The notes: generated by a model not told the origin, from the letters alone. 41,945 bases of DNA from Branchiostoma floridae (GCF_000003815.2 NC_049986.1:1650778-1692722); one strand, 5' to 3'; positions 22,722 through 33,761 are shown, numbered from the stretch's first letter. A program made the numbers and translations.

Positions 22722-23286
22722 GTGGTCGTTCACGTACGTCGTACGATCGTAAATTGAAAGCATTCTTGTAACAATCACCATCGCGCTTGCGTCGTACAAA
22801 ATTCGACAGTTTACCTTTAAAACAAAGCAGTATTACATCCTTGTCAGCAGTTGGCTTGGTCTTCTTGGCCTGCTAAAATCTTTAGACCTCAAAACCGTAC
22901 GACGACTTTGACAGTGCCAGAAGTTAAAAGAAAAGAGAGCAAACTGGTGTATGGATCCTTGCTTGGGAGAAAGTTAGAGGCAGTCAAACGACTCTGCTCT
23001 ATAGCACAAACAAAATCATTTAAGTTGTAGAACGGTGAGTGGTAACTGATGTGAACCAAATCTATGTCTTAACTTTGCTGAAAATACAGACTTCATACAT
23101 CTACGACGTAGTTTGGCATGGCATGGCACGGTTTACTTGGGCGAACTGCCGGTAATGTGATTCACATAGCTGGCTCCTACTTGAGATATGATCTGACTCA
23201 GCTTCGTTGTAAAAACCACAGAGAGAGAGAGAAAAGACAGCACATGTGACCATCATCCGACGAACCAAGCGGGTTACAGAGACAAC
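22722..23286. other. Non-coding stretch upstream of the methyltransferase gene
   Basis: No exon is visible. Some of this may serve as upstream regulatory DNA of the gene starting at 22398, but I see no recognisable promoter element. Confidence 0.4.
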
Positions 23287-23755
23287 AAGAGTTCGGAGAC
23301 CTCATACCTCCATGAAATATCCTGATTATGCAAATGACTTGGACATCTACATAATTTATGCTTCGTCATGGACACCTTTAAATAACTTACACAGGTCACA
23401 ATGTTGACAATCCAATCATTTACTACATGCACTTCGATGAATTAGGACACTTTCACATTAATTATGCAAACTAGGACTTATTTGCATAGTTGGTATCTGA
23501 TAATCTTCCACCTGCCACCAATTTCACATGTTACATGTATTTAAGTCCTATAATGGAAAATGCTGGAAATATAGATTTTTTCCTCATAAAGTATGCAAAT
23601 TAAGTCAAAATTTGCATAATTTTCACTTCATTATGTACATCTCTGCCAAAAATACCTACATGCTAAATATCATAGAAATCCATCATTCCTATGTTCCGTT
23701 ATGCTCCCTGGAAGATTTTGACAAAATTGTCCCTGTAGTTCGCTAGGGGGCCCAA
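23287..23755 (+). repeat. AT-rich dispersed repeat, copy B
   Basis: Begins AGAGTTCGGAGACCTCATAC and continues CTCCATGAAAT, inverted relative to copy A at 20700-21095. It is rich in ATTTGCATAATT and TTATGCAAA motifs and ends near TAGTTCGCTAGGGGGC. Confidence 0.65.
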
Positions 23756-24687
23756 ACCTATATATCCTCTTCCTCATGTCACAAGCTATCTGTCACCAAG
23801 AAATCAAGACCATAGCATGTTCAGGTCAAAAGATTAAAACAAGTGCTTTTAAAAAAAGCTGGCGTTTCGTCTACGTTTATGAGTGTGACCTGTCTTTTTC
23901 TTGAAGTAAAATCTGTTAGAAAAAGTCACTCAAGGGCTGTTGCGTCTATAAGAAAAATTGTTATTTTGGAAAGGAGTGCTGTTTAATAGCGGGTCTTGGC
24001 TTACAACTTTATTTTAAAATGTACAATAAGTTCATTATAAAATCTATCAATATACTCAGGTAGTCCTCATGAAGTCCTGTTCATAAGACAAAGGCCTTGC
24101 ATATGTGAAATGAATACTAAAATAATAATAAAAATTATATATAAAAATATAATATCAATAAATAAATAGAATATTTATATATTATCTTCAATATTTAAAA
24201 AGGAAAAAAAAAACATCCACTCTCGGTTTCGAACCAGGGAATTGTGCCGAGTATGCAAATAAGACTGTAATATGGATGCAAACTATGGAAACTAATGGCA
24301 GAGAGTGAGTGAAACAAATATATTCAACATATATTGTATATGTACAACTTGAATGTATTCAATATCATGTGAATCTTGAGAAACGTATGCTCTTGTAAGT
24401 CAGGAGTTGCAGTGACCATATATTAAAGTTACACATAAATTAATGGGACAAAGGACAGTGTGTGATTGTACATGTATGCTTTTATTTTGATCAAATTTTA
24501 TGAAGTGAGAAACATGGCCTTCACATTGTCTAGCATGAAAAGGGGAACTTAGTTCTACGTTGCAGGGCAAAAATTGTGAAGTTGCGATACACATGATCTC
24601 ATTTTCAGCACAATTATCATTGAGTAGTCCACAAATGATGTAAGTTAGAAATTGCTCAATACAATATGATTCTCTACTGTGTTGTAT
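23756..24687. other. AT-rich gene-free stretch
   Basis: No coding signal. 24115-24200 is nearly pure A/T. A B-box-like GGTTCGAAACC on the minus strand (about 24231-24221) followed by a T run is noted under rejected items. Confidence 0.45.
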
Positions 24688-25055
24688 ATACGAGGGGCAT
24701 TCAATAAGTAATGCCCCTGACCCATTTCCCATGGCAGGATATTAATGAAACTTGGCACAGTTATTAGTCTTTCTCTTCATAGGAAACACCCAGAGTTTTG
24801 CATTTCTCCCATCATTTGATGTAGCTCTGGACACCGTTCTTGTAGGACATCCCAGGTTGGTCCTCCGACAGATGCCTCATCAATGGCAGAAGAGGGACGA
24901 CCAGGTCTGGGAGCTGTTTCCACAGACTTCCGACCTTGTTTGAATTCAGGATGCCAGCGTTTTACAAGGTCATATGATGGGGCATCATCACCATAAGTTT
25001 TTTTTCATTTCATCAAAAGTCCCCTTACGTTGTAACCTATTTATTGTGTTGAAGA
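24688..25055 (-). mobile_element. Mariner transposon remnant
   Basis: The plus strand starts TACGAGGGGCATTCAATAAG, a mariner-type terminal repeat. On the minus strand between about 25000 and 24840, codons for YGDDAPSYDLVKRWHPEFKQ, GRKSVETAPRPGRPSSAIDE are readable. This is the second helix-turn-helix and GRPS hinge of mariner transposases. The N-terminus is broken by stops, the catalytic domain is absent and only the 3' terminal repeat remains. It is a dead internal-deletion copy. Confidence 0.8.
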
Positions 25056-26510
25056 AACTGATTTTTAGCAATGTTTGTGGTTGCAGTAGGTTCTAAAAAT
25101 GAGGTGTTTGGTGTTGTTTACAGGCAGTGAAAAAGGGTCAAAATGTTATGATCCCGTATAACGTAATTATGCCGTATTTTTCCCCCTTGTTTTGTCGTCA
25201 AATTACACATTATAGGCCGGACAACCATGCCAATGTGAGTTTTTTTATGTTCTAAAACTCGTAGGTAGGTGATTTTTGACAGAATCTTTCTGCCATGATT
25301 CCCATTGTTAAGAATAGGCAGGCAGTCTAAATACCGAAATTTGCCCTGCAGGTGTTTGCGTACCGACAAAACAGGTTCGGAAGGTTCTGTTTTGTAACAA
25401 AACGTCCCAGGGGAATTAGACAACCTGGTTTGCATTAAGAGAACTGTTGTACATTTCTGTCCGCTTGCTCTAAAGAAAAATTCTAAAGAATTTGCTACTA
25501 TTTGATAGATAGATAAATTCAACTACAATCTGGGAGGCGATAACCCTTACTGTGTACAAGTAGGCAAATATATCCACGAATGTTTATACCGTAGAAACAA
25601 TAGTGTAAAATTGTAATTTTTATAGACCTTACTAAAGTAGTTGTACTTTTGTCGTGTTAACAAAAAATTCTCTATTTATTCATTTTTTTGTTACATCTTA
25701 TTACACATAACAATCAGGTTGTGGTCTGTTTTCAGGTGTCTCTGGACACACAATAACCTCCTTGCTGAGACATTCACACAAAATTAAAGATTACTTGTTT
25801 TTAGGTCAACGAAAAAAAGAAGTATTAGAAGTTTGTATTAGGAAACGCCCACAAATTATCAACGTATTGTGGTCCAAGTCAAATGTCTTCATTCTAATAA
25901 AACACATAAATACTTTAAGGTCTTACCTGTGTTTCTACACGTAAAGTGGGACGACGATTCTGGCAGCTTGAGCTTTGTCCCTCTTGTCTTATCTATTACC
26001 AGGACGTGGATAGATAATAGGGGTCAAAGTTCATATTGTGGGCCTGGTTATTCTTCAAACGTACATTTTATTTCAGATACCATTAGGTAGGGATTCCCTG
26101 TTTTGTCAAGGATTTGTGCAACTGTATCGGTATTTATGATATCTATATAGCTGTTATAACACACCAACTTTGCAGCCACATACTCAGACTCCGTTGAACC
26201 ATGTCCCCTAAACGCATAATGGAATGCGCCACACAATTTATTTTTTCTTGCCAAGCAAGTATGCAAATGTGTAGCCATTGGTGACGGGATTCGATATATT
26301 TGGGGTCTGCATGGTCTTTTACGTACTAGGCAGCCTTTTTCTATTACCCGTAATTCGTAGGGAAATCATCTTATCTGCGTAATTCGTAGCTAGGCGACCA
26401 AATTTACCGTAATTGCTTTCCTTGACTTAGCGTAATACTTAGGGGGAACTTCTTCTGACTTTAGCGTAAATCGTTGATGGGAACCCCCATGCAGACTCTT
26501 AAACGCGTTT
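25056..26510 (+). repeat. Left arm of a large inverted duplication
   Basis: This arm matches 27706-30128 in inverted orientation over its whole length in order. Examples: TGTGGTTGCAGTAGGTTCTA (about 25076) against 30090; AAAGTGGGACGACGATTCTG (about 25942) against 28210; GGGGTCTGCATGGTCTTTTA (about 26300) against 28035; CCCCCATGCAGACTC (about 26490) against 27710. No intact gene is visible; ORFs in it have poor composition. Confidence 0.85.
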
Positions 26511-26957
26511 TCAGCAGACAACTACCACATTAACCAATTTAGTGGGCACTATATATTTTGAAAGGTCAGCAGACAATGGAGAAAAATTGCTGCCCAAGTA
26601 GCACGGTTCGGTGACAAAGTAGGACATGGTTACATAAATGCACCAAAGTGCAGATGTCAGTTTTGTCACACGTTAAGAACAGAATGACTGATTAAGGTCC
26701 CGATTTCACGATTTAAATTTCAAAATTTTCATATCATCCCGGCCCTGTTAATAAAAATCGCCACTTGGAGCGATTCCCCGACTCAAATCACTGCAGCTAG
26801 ACAGACTTCTGGAGCNNNNNNNNNNNNNNNNNNNNNNNNNNNNNNNNNNNNNNNNNNNNNNNNNNNNNNNNNNNNNNNNNNNNNNNNNNNNNNNNNNNNN
26901 NNNNNNNNNNNNNNNATCCGTATTTTATATCAACCCGATCTTACCGCAGTTGATTTA
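26511..26957. other. Inverted-duplication spacer, left part with assembly gap
   Basis: No gene seen. Includes the 100-N gap at 26816-26915. The spacer continues through the hAT-type element to about 27705. Confidence 0.45.
26816..26915. other. Assembly gap (100 N)
   Basis: Exactly 100 N inside the spacer of the inverted duplication, a position where assemblers commonly fail. Confidence 0.98.
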
Positions 26958-26965
26958 GCGAAGTC

Positions 26966-27361
26966 TAGTGGTGCGTACCTAGACTCATATTCAGGTTCAG
27001 GTCCGGATTTAAGTCCAGCAGTTCAGGTTCAGGTCCGGACTTATAAGTCTCCACCTGAACCCATCATTGCGTATTATGTGCACTAGAAAGTTTTCTTTAT
27101 TGAGGGGGAGGGGGGGTGGTGCATATAAAATTGCATGTTAGCATGAACTGAAATGCAATGTGAAAAATACATGCAAATTATATACAGCCAGTGTGAACAC
27201 GAAATGTTTTCTTGTCTTTTTCCAGTGCAAGGTTTTAGATGGTTTAGAACAAGAAAAGGGAATATAAGTGACGGATAACTTTTTACAAGTCCGGGCATTT
27301 AGGGTTTTTTTTTACTTGGACCTAAACATTTCCAAGTCCGGGCTTTAGGTACGCACCACTA
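26966..27361. mobile_element. Non-autonomous hAT-type element
   Basis: A 396-bp element with perfect 16-bp inverted ends TAGTGGTGCGTACCTA. It is flanked by the 8-bp duplication GCGAAGTC (26958-26965 and 27362-27369). An 8-bp duplication and TAG-starting ends are diagnostic of hAT. Inside the left end are subterminal repeats of TTCAGGTCCGGA, and AAGTCCGGGC occurs near the right end; such repeats are typical transposase-binding sites. No transposase is encoded. Confidence 0.88.
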
Positions 27362-27369
27362 GCGAAGTC

Positions 27370-27705
27370 TGACTAATATTTTCTATCGCGTCCATTCCAG
27401 CAAAGTGTTAATCAGACATACCCCTTTCGATGACGTCACTTTGTCATATGATTATAATATAAAAGTTGTACATGAAATATTGCTATTATGGATTAAGATA
27501 AACTTTGGCAATTACTGATTCGAAAGAAAAATCGATAGGTCTGGTGGTACAAAAACCGTCATTTCGGGTGCTGGCCCATAGATAAAACTTGGGTACCAGT
27601 CAGGACATCACATGGAGGGTGGTCAAACTCCCTTTCATAACCTCTTTTATCCTTTTTATGTGTGGATGAGCAAGGAGGATGTTGGGCACGCCCACAAATC
27701 TATGA
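27370..27705. other. Spacer of the inverted duplication, right part
   Basis: Non-coding DNA between the hAT element and the right arm; nothing else supported. Confidence 0.4.
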
Positions 27706-27885
27706 GGGTCTGCATGGGGGGAGGGGTGTGTGTTTGCAGACATCGATTTTCGCTGAATTCAGAAGAGCCCCCTACGTATCACGCTAAACCAAGGAAGACA
27801 ATTACGCTGGATTTGGTCGCCTAGCTACGAATTACGTAGATAAGATGGTTTTCCCTACGAATTACGGGAAATAGAAATGGGCTGC

Positions 27886-28018
27886 CTACCTACCTACCTA
27901 CCTACCTAGTCCCTTGACCTCCAGGTCGTTTGGGGGACAAGGTAGACATGAAGATCGAGAGTTGCCTCCAGGTTCATCTATCCCTAGCCAGGGTTATGCT
28001 CTCCTGTAGGTGCTGCCT
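27886..28018 (-). mobile_element. Small retroposon-like insertion with (CTAC)n end
   Basis: A (CTAC)n run is followed by about 110 bp ending TCTCCTGTAGGT. GCTGCCTAC occurs on both sides and the left arm lacks this segment. A microsatellite end plus target duplication fits a 5'-truncated LINE or SINE in minus orientation. Confidence 0.5.
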
Positions 28019-28765
28019 ACGCCTTACGTAAAAGACCATGCAGACCCCCAACTATATTGAATCCGGCCACCAATGGCTAAACATTTGCATTCTTGCCTGG
28101 CGAGAAAAGATAAATTGAGGTAATCAGGCGTGCAACATGAACTTTGACCCATATTATGTATCCCCACCCCGATAATATATAAGACGGAAGGACAAAGCTC
28201 AAGCTGCCAGAATCGTCGTCCCACTTTACGTGTAGAAACACAGGTAAGACCTTAAAGTATCTATGTGTTTCGTAGAATGAAGACCTTAGACTTCGACCAC
28301 AATACGTTGATAACTTGTAGGCGTTTCCTAATATAAACTCTCTGTGTAGCATTTAAGACAATGCGTTACACAAAAATGGACTGAAGAAGGATACTTCTAT
28401 TTTTCGTTGACCTAAATACTAGTAATCTTTTGTGTGAATGTCTCCACAAGGAGAGTATCGTGTGTCCAGGGACACCTGAAAACATGCCATAACCTGATTG
28501 TTGTCATATAATAAGATGTAACAAATCAAGGAAGCCGCAAGGAGAGTATTGTGTGTCCAAGGACACCTGAAAACAGGTTTCGTTAGCTCTATAACAACTT
28601 CTTCCAGTACAACTAAACAGATTTATATGAATATCTACATGTATGAATAAGGCAACATATTCGTCTAGCATATCATTTGCACTATTGGTTCTACGGTATA
28701 AACATTCGTAGATATATTTGTCTGTTTGTACGCAATAAGGGTTATCGCCTGCCAGAATGTAGTTG

Positions 28766-29000
28766 GATTTATCCAACGAACAGAGTGTAGCAAATTATTT
28801 CAAGCAAGCGGACAGAAATGCATGTGAACAGCTTAATGCGTTTATCATTATATTGCAAACAATCCATAACAAAATGACTTTCGTCTTCGATCCCATTTGG
28901 GCAGAATGGACAAAAGCTCTGGTCACGGGTAATTTTAGTATCTTCTGGCCTCTACATTTAGTTTGCGACTATGGATTCTTTCTTATCTTTGTGTTTGCTC
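28766..29000 (-). pseudogene. LINE ORF2 C-terminal fragment
   Basis: On the minus strand the codons around 28925-28835 read FCPFCPNGIEDESHFVMDC, followed by LQYNDKR, the same zinc motif as in the LINE at 12043-13869. It is preceded by a degenerate stretch with stops and followed by a KLFTCISVRLL-like segment. It is only a short decayed piece. Confidence 0.7.
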
Positions 29001-30128
29001 TATGAAGTTCAAAACTGTGTATATTTGAAAGATACTTTTTGTCCGTATAAAGAAATGAATAAATGAAATGTAATAATGTGACATAAATGATACAATGAAC
29101 CATCTTGCAGATGACACCCAGCTAAAATAGCCTTCACCAGACCGACTAATTACAGGGTACGGATCATTGTGGACTCCTGCCCTAATTTCACCCTGCTGCC
29201 CGGGTCAATGAACCCTAGTAGTATAGTGGCAAAACTCTCCTGGAAATTGAACTATTCTCTTCCCTTCATAGCCAGCGAACTTTGAGGCCACACTGACTTA
29301 ATCGCATTGATGTTCGTGTTGCCATGGTAACCGTTTTTTGATATTTTTTTGGCGAAAATGGCTTACAATGTATTTTTTACGTTCATTTGCTATATTCTAC
29401 AATTAAATCTTATGATATCAAATGTATTTTTTCTGCGCCAACTGGTGTTTCATCTAGCAAGATGTTTAGGAGGAAAGTATTATTTGACAGGCTGTCAACA
29501 GTGAGCCTGTTATAGTAAGTGATCGCATGCAGGCCTGGTTGATCGGGTCACTTAGTTGGTATGACACTATATAGGTGTCTATATACACATAGTAGGTAAT
29601 ACACGTAATGAGATATATCATCATTTTTGTCCTGTACAGCTTTTGTATAAAGCATTCTATTATTTCGGCGTGTAGTCTACATGTACTGTCTTCGCTTCAT
29701 ATGTTTGTTTGGAAATTCAGACTTTTTTCTCTTAATGCAGATCTGTTTGTCAAATCCCCCTGCGGTGTTTCAATATCATTCAGAACCTTCCGAACCTGTT
29801 TTATCGGTACGCAAACTGCTGCAGGGCAAAGTTCTGTTTTTAGACGGTCTATTCCTAACAATGGGTATCAGGGCAGAAAGTTGCTGTCAAAATCACCAAC
29901 CCTAGTTTTAGAACATGAAAAACTCACATCGGCATGGTTGCCCGGCCTCTAAAGTGTAATTTGACGACAAAACAAGGTATAATATTACGGCAGCTAGAAT
30001 TACGTTATACGGGATCAAAAGATAGATGGCAAAACCTTTTGACCCCTTTTCACTGCCTGTCAACAACACCAAACACCTAACTTTTAGAACCTACTGCAAC
30101 CACAAATGTTCCTAAAAATCTGCAGTAC

Positions 30129-30283
30129 TAATAATTGCAATGCGCTTTCAATCATGCAGAACACCATATCAGAAGTCCGTCTGTAAGAAGGCAGCAGTAA
30201 TTTTCATAACTCAAATTAAAGTTGCGTGTGCTTGTCAGCTAAGTGGATTTTCCTAAATGTTGACATTCATTTTCATTCCACAG
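30129..30283. other. Intron end upstream of the zinc-finger exon
   Basis: No coding. Ends in a good acceptor (TTTTCATTCCACAG, AG at 30282-30283), 13 bases before the zinc-finger ATG. A 5' UTR exon must lie upstream, possibly across the inverted duplication. Confidence 0.5.
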
Positions 30284-30296
30284 TGTTCTATATAAC

Positions 30297-31277
30297 ATGG
30301 CGACCCCGGCTGTATCTCATCTGGAAAAAGAGAAGGGAAGTAATGGACGTGGAGAGGATTTTTCGCGTACACACAAGTGTGGCGAGTGCGGCAAGGAGTT
30401 TCGTCGACTGAGTGGCTTAAAGAGACATATGCGTTCTTACACTTGCAAGAGACCGTTAAGATGTGGGAAGTGCAGCAAACAGTTTAGTTGGCTTTGTAAT
30501 CTGAAGAGACATATGAGAACCCACACCGGTGAGAGACCTTATAAGTGTGATAAGTGTAGCAAACAGTTTAGTGACCAGGGCAATATGAAGAGTCATATGA
30601 GGACTCATACTGATGAGAAACCATTCAAATGTGAGGAGTGCGGAAATCAGTTTAGTAGGATGTATCATCTGAAGAGTCATATACGGACTCACACCGGAGA
30701 GAAGCCCTATAAGTGCGAAGAATGCAGCAAACAGTTTAGTGTGTTGGGTGGTCTGAAGATACACATGCGGACACATACCGGAGAGAAGCCCTATAAGTGC
30801 GATGAATGCAGCAAACAGTTCAGTGTGTTGGGTAATCTGAAGATACACATGCGGACACATACCGGTGAGAAGCCCTATAGGTGCGATGAATGCAGCAAAC
30901 AGTTCAGTAAGATGTGTAGTCTGCAGAAGCATATGCGGACTCACACTGGTGAGAAATCTTACAGATGTGAGGAGTGCGGCAGGCAGTTTAGTCGGCTTGA
31001 TAACCTGAAAAGCCATGTGATGACTCATACCGGTGAGAAACCATACCAGTGTAAAGAATGCAGTAGGAGCTTCCGTACCTCAGGTAATCTCCGGAGGCAC
31101 AAGCGAACCCACAGTGTGAAGTATGTAATAACACTTAGGACACATGTACGTGACTTAAACCTTTCAGTCAGACCATCTCCGGAGCCACAAGGCAAAGCGA
31201 ACTCACAGCGATTAAACTTCACAGCAACCGGTTTGGCGGTTTCATGCACGATTAAGGATGAAACCCTACCGGTGTGA
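30297..31277 (+). CDS. C2H2 zinc-finger protein, nine tandem fingers
   Basis: 326 codons in one exon. After about 24 residues come nine C2H2 fingers with TGEKPY/F-type linkers. Finger 1 (HKCGECGKEFRRLSGLKRHM) has Tyr in place of its last His and is probably non-binding. Fingers 2-9 are canonical. DNA-contact residues (-1,2,3,6) read WCNR, DGNS, RYHS, VGGI, VGNI, KCSK, RDNS, TGNR for fingers 2-9. Fingers 5 and 6 are almost identical, also at DNA level, so one is a recent duplicate. No KRAB, BTB or other effector domain is present. It is presumably a nuclear DNA-binding protein; the target is unknown. The last 55 residues are not finger-like and look like frame-shifted former finger sequence. 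Confidence 0.92.
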   Translation: MATPAVSHLEKEKGSNGRGEDFSRTHKCGECGKEFRRLSGLKRHMRSYTCKRPLRCGKCSKQFSWLCNLKRHMRTHTGERPYKCDKCSKQFSDQGNMKSHMRTHTDEKPFKCEECGNQFSRMYHLKSHIRTHTGEKPYKCEECSKQFSVLGGLKIHMRTHTGEKPYKCDECSKQFSVLGNLKIHMRTHTGEKPYRCDECSKQFSKMCSLQKHMRTHTGEKSYRCEECGRQFSRLDNLKSHVMTHTGEKPYQCKECSRSFRTSGNLRRHKRTHSVKYVITLRTHVRDLNLSVRPSPEPQGKANSQRLNFTATGLAVSCTIKDETLPV

Positions 31278-31400
31278 CGAAACCTTACAGCTACCAGGGT
31301 GAAACCCTACCTTTGTGAGGAATGCAGTAAGACTTAGAACTTCTGTCAGTCAGGCCATCTCCGAAGCCACGTGCGAACCCACAGTGATAGAAGTTCACAG
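31278..31400 (+). pseudogene. Decayed zinc-finger remnants downstream of the stop
   Basis: Just past the stop the DNA still encodes pieces such as KPYLCEECSKT and a GHLRSHVRTHSD-like segment, separated by stops and shifts. Within the ORF's last part, TCTCCGGAGCCACAAGGCAA is likewise a shifted LRSHK finger helix. The ancestral array was longer by at least two fingers. Confidence 0.7.
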
Positions 31401-32469
31401 CTACCGAATTAAAGGATTAAGGCACCAGGGGGAAAAGCAGGACAATGATAGTTTGGCAAAGAGAAGCCAAGAAAATAATTTGGTCGTAGATATGGGAATG
31501 ACGCAGGTTCGGTGCTACGCTATAGAATTTGATGATTGGGCTGTTTATAGAGATATAAAGATATTAATGTTTTAGTAATGGTCTGATTGCATTCATATTT
31601 TCCTAACCTACGTGGACACTACAACAGTGTGTTCTTTGTGTTTAAATTAGGAAATGTGTTGTTTTCGACATTGGAAAGATTTCTGGCAAATAAACCATTC
31701 TTAAACATACAAATTTTGTATTTTAATTTTTTGCCTGGCCTTATATTAGATGTGAGAATGATATATCATTGTAGTTTGTTGTGTAGAGTAATGTAGGCGT
31801 CTCTCTAGATTTTAGATATTTGAGTGTGAATAACATAGCTACATGGTATGGACTGGAACTGTTTGCTGTTTTCTAGAGTAGGTAACATGTACGCTTGTCT
31901 GTCATATACTTACAATTAACCTTCTTTTTTAAAATATCGTCGTCGAAATCGCATGTTTGAAAACGCATCATGGCAGATATATATAGATCTACATGTACAT
32001 GTTATGGACTAGATTTGTTTATTGGTTCCTATTAAAGTATTTAACAGATTACTTGTGTTGTCAAACGTAATATGTTTGTGTAAGATACGAAGCTAGCATA
32101 AAATGTAACTAATATTCGACTATAACATTTACCTTACTCTGTATGCATGTTCACTATGCCAAAAGTGGACTTTAATTCTTTTTACACAGTTCTTTATAAA
32201 TGACTTTCAGTCATGTGTTTGAAATCAGCGAAGTCATATTTTTTTTAAATATTACATTGTATTCTGTATGTAAATACTGTACATGTACTTGTTGACTAGT
32301 TGTTCAATAATTACAACAGTATGTTCCAGGTTTTGGATTTATGAATGATAATCATTTCGAATCACAGTTTCTCTATGATGGTCCATAGCACAGTCTGATT
32401 TCCTTGTAAAAATGTAGCTCTACACGGCAGCTCTTACAGGGCAGCTAACGAGTTTTGTTTCTAGCTGAA
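31401..32469. other. 3' flank of the zinc-finger gene
   Basis: AT-rich, no coding. AATAAA at 31689-31694 is a candidate polyadenylation signal. Nothing else supported. Confidence 0.45.
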
Positions 32470-32760
32470 AATAGCCGCAAAGAAAGAAGGCTGTAACAAG
32501 GGTTGTGTACAAGAATATGAAGTTCCGTTTGTTTGTTTCACGTGGAAAATATCAAGTTTCTCCATTTGAAAGAAAATATGTCTCAGTGGTATTTTTTTCC
32601 AAACTCTTAATCCCTTTTTAAGTGTCAGTTGTTGTTGACCTTTCGACTTACCTGGTGTAACAACTGTGACCTGGTAGAAATACGGTAACAAGCTGCAAGT
32701 TGGTTGCTATTCTGACGCGTCTCAGTTAGGCCACGTTGATTTCATTATATTGATTACATC
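32470..32760 (+). repeat. Dispersed repeat (partner of 17525-17665 and 11310-11460)
   Basis: The first half matches the reverse complement of 17525-17665. The second half shares TTCGACTTACCTGG, GTAACAACTGTGA and GCGTCTCAGTTA with 11380-11430. It may be one composite repeat family present in three places here. Confidence 0.6.
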
Positions 32761-33650
32761 TTCTGGGAACCCCCAAACTGATGCGAGCGTGACAATAAAA
32801 TACGTTTGTCAAAAAAAGTTTCCTTCCTCTTAAAACCTTAGTGATTGTGAAGGTTGTGCAAATGAACAAATACATTGTGTTGAATACCGAACACTAGATT
32901 CTTCATATTATTGTTGTATCGTCTTTTTTTTTTACCTTGGAATTGGCGTTGACATTAGTATATGTCTTTCGATATATCTTATTTATCTGAAGCATATATT
33001 TGCTTCTTTTGCAGCTGCTTTGTACGGTTTATAGCATAGTTGAAAGCTCCTTTTTTTGGAAACGACCGATATCTGATGCATACGTAAATATCAACCATAT
33101 AATCTACATGGCCTTATATTTGATTATGGATTTGATAATTTGATGTTCAGACATAACCTTACGAGGTCTGCAGGTGCGGTAAGGGTGAACGTTCTTACGG
33201 TCAAATCAGATTATGAGGTAAGCGTAATGCCAGGTGCATGCAAGGGTGAACGTCCGCACGGTCGTCGGGACTTTGGAAGAACCGGCTTAAATCAAATATT
33301 GAACCATGCTGAACGGGTTTATGCCAAAACTTTTAACTTGGATCCTTTGACTAAACATACAATATATATCTATACCAAATTTTACGTCATTTGGTCCTAA
33401 TACCAGGGCCAAAAAATTTACAATTGGAGAAAAAGAAGAAAAAAAACGGATCAGGTTAGTGACCCACTCTGACTTGTTTCTTTTCTGGCAGTTCTCTGTC
33501 TCCGCTGAAGTTCACAACTGTTAGACTAAAAAATATGAAAATAGAAGAAATTAATTAAATGGGGTGTTGTAGAAGTCACGGAGAGAATTATGGCGTCATT
33601 GCATGCAGTATGGTCTGGGTCTCTGGGATAGTTTGTGCTATTGGTATTTT
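32761..33650. other. Gene-free stretch with short direct repeat
   Basis: No gene seen. CAGGTGC and AAGGGTGAACGT recur with a 60-bp period at about 33171 and 33231, a minor tandem duplication. Confidence 0.4.
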
Positions 33651-33761
33651 TACATGGATCACAAGCGACCCCTTTTAATTAATTGCAGTACTGCACGACC
33701 CCAATGTGAATGATACTGCAGTACTGCAACCGATTAATAGGTGTCGCTTACGATCCATGTA
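33651..33761. mobile_element. Short hairpin MITE-like palindrome
   Basis: 111 bp whose ends TACATGGATCACAAGCGACC and its 25-base continuation to GCAGTACTGCA are matched in inverted orientation by 33717-33761 with a few mismatches. A loop of about 21 bases separates the arms. It is either a MITE or a structured regulatory hairpin; no target duplication is clear. Confidence 0.6.

Larger units (their letters stand above)
27706..30128 (-). repeat. Right arm of the large inverted duplication
   Basis: Inverted partner of 25056-26510. It is longer because it contains two extra segments absent from the left arm: about 27890-28015, flanked by GCTGCCTAC, and 28840-29730, flanked by CTTAATGC. Outer ends diverge immediately after CTAAAAATC on both arms. 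Confidence 0.85.

Noticed and set aside
24215-24285. tRNA-like sequence with GGTTCGAAACC and a following T run (minus strand)
   Set aside because: A 7-bp acceptor stem can be drawn, but the length is only about 65 nt, there is no A box or D-arm and the T-stem is mismatched. Probably a decayed Pol III element at best.
25118-25522. A 134-codon minus-strand ORF in the left arm
   Set aside because: The right arm does not keep this frame open, and no domain or splice signal supports it. Treated as repeat DNA.
30456-31028. A 190-codon minus-strand ORF
   Set aside because: It is the antisense shadow of the zinc-finger repeats, whose 84-bp periodicity keeps it open.
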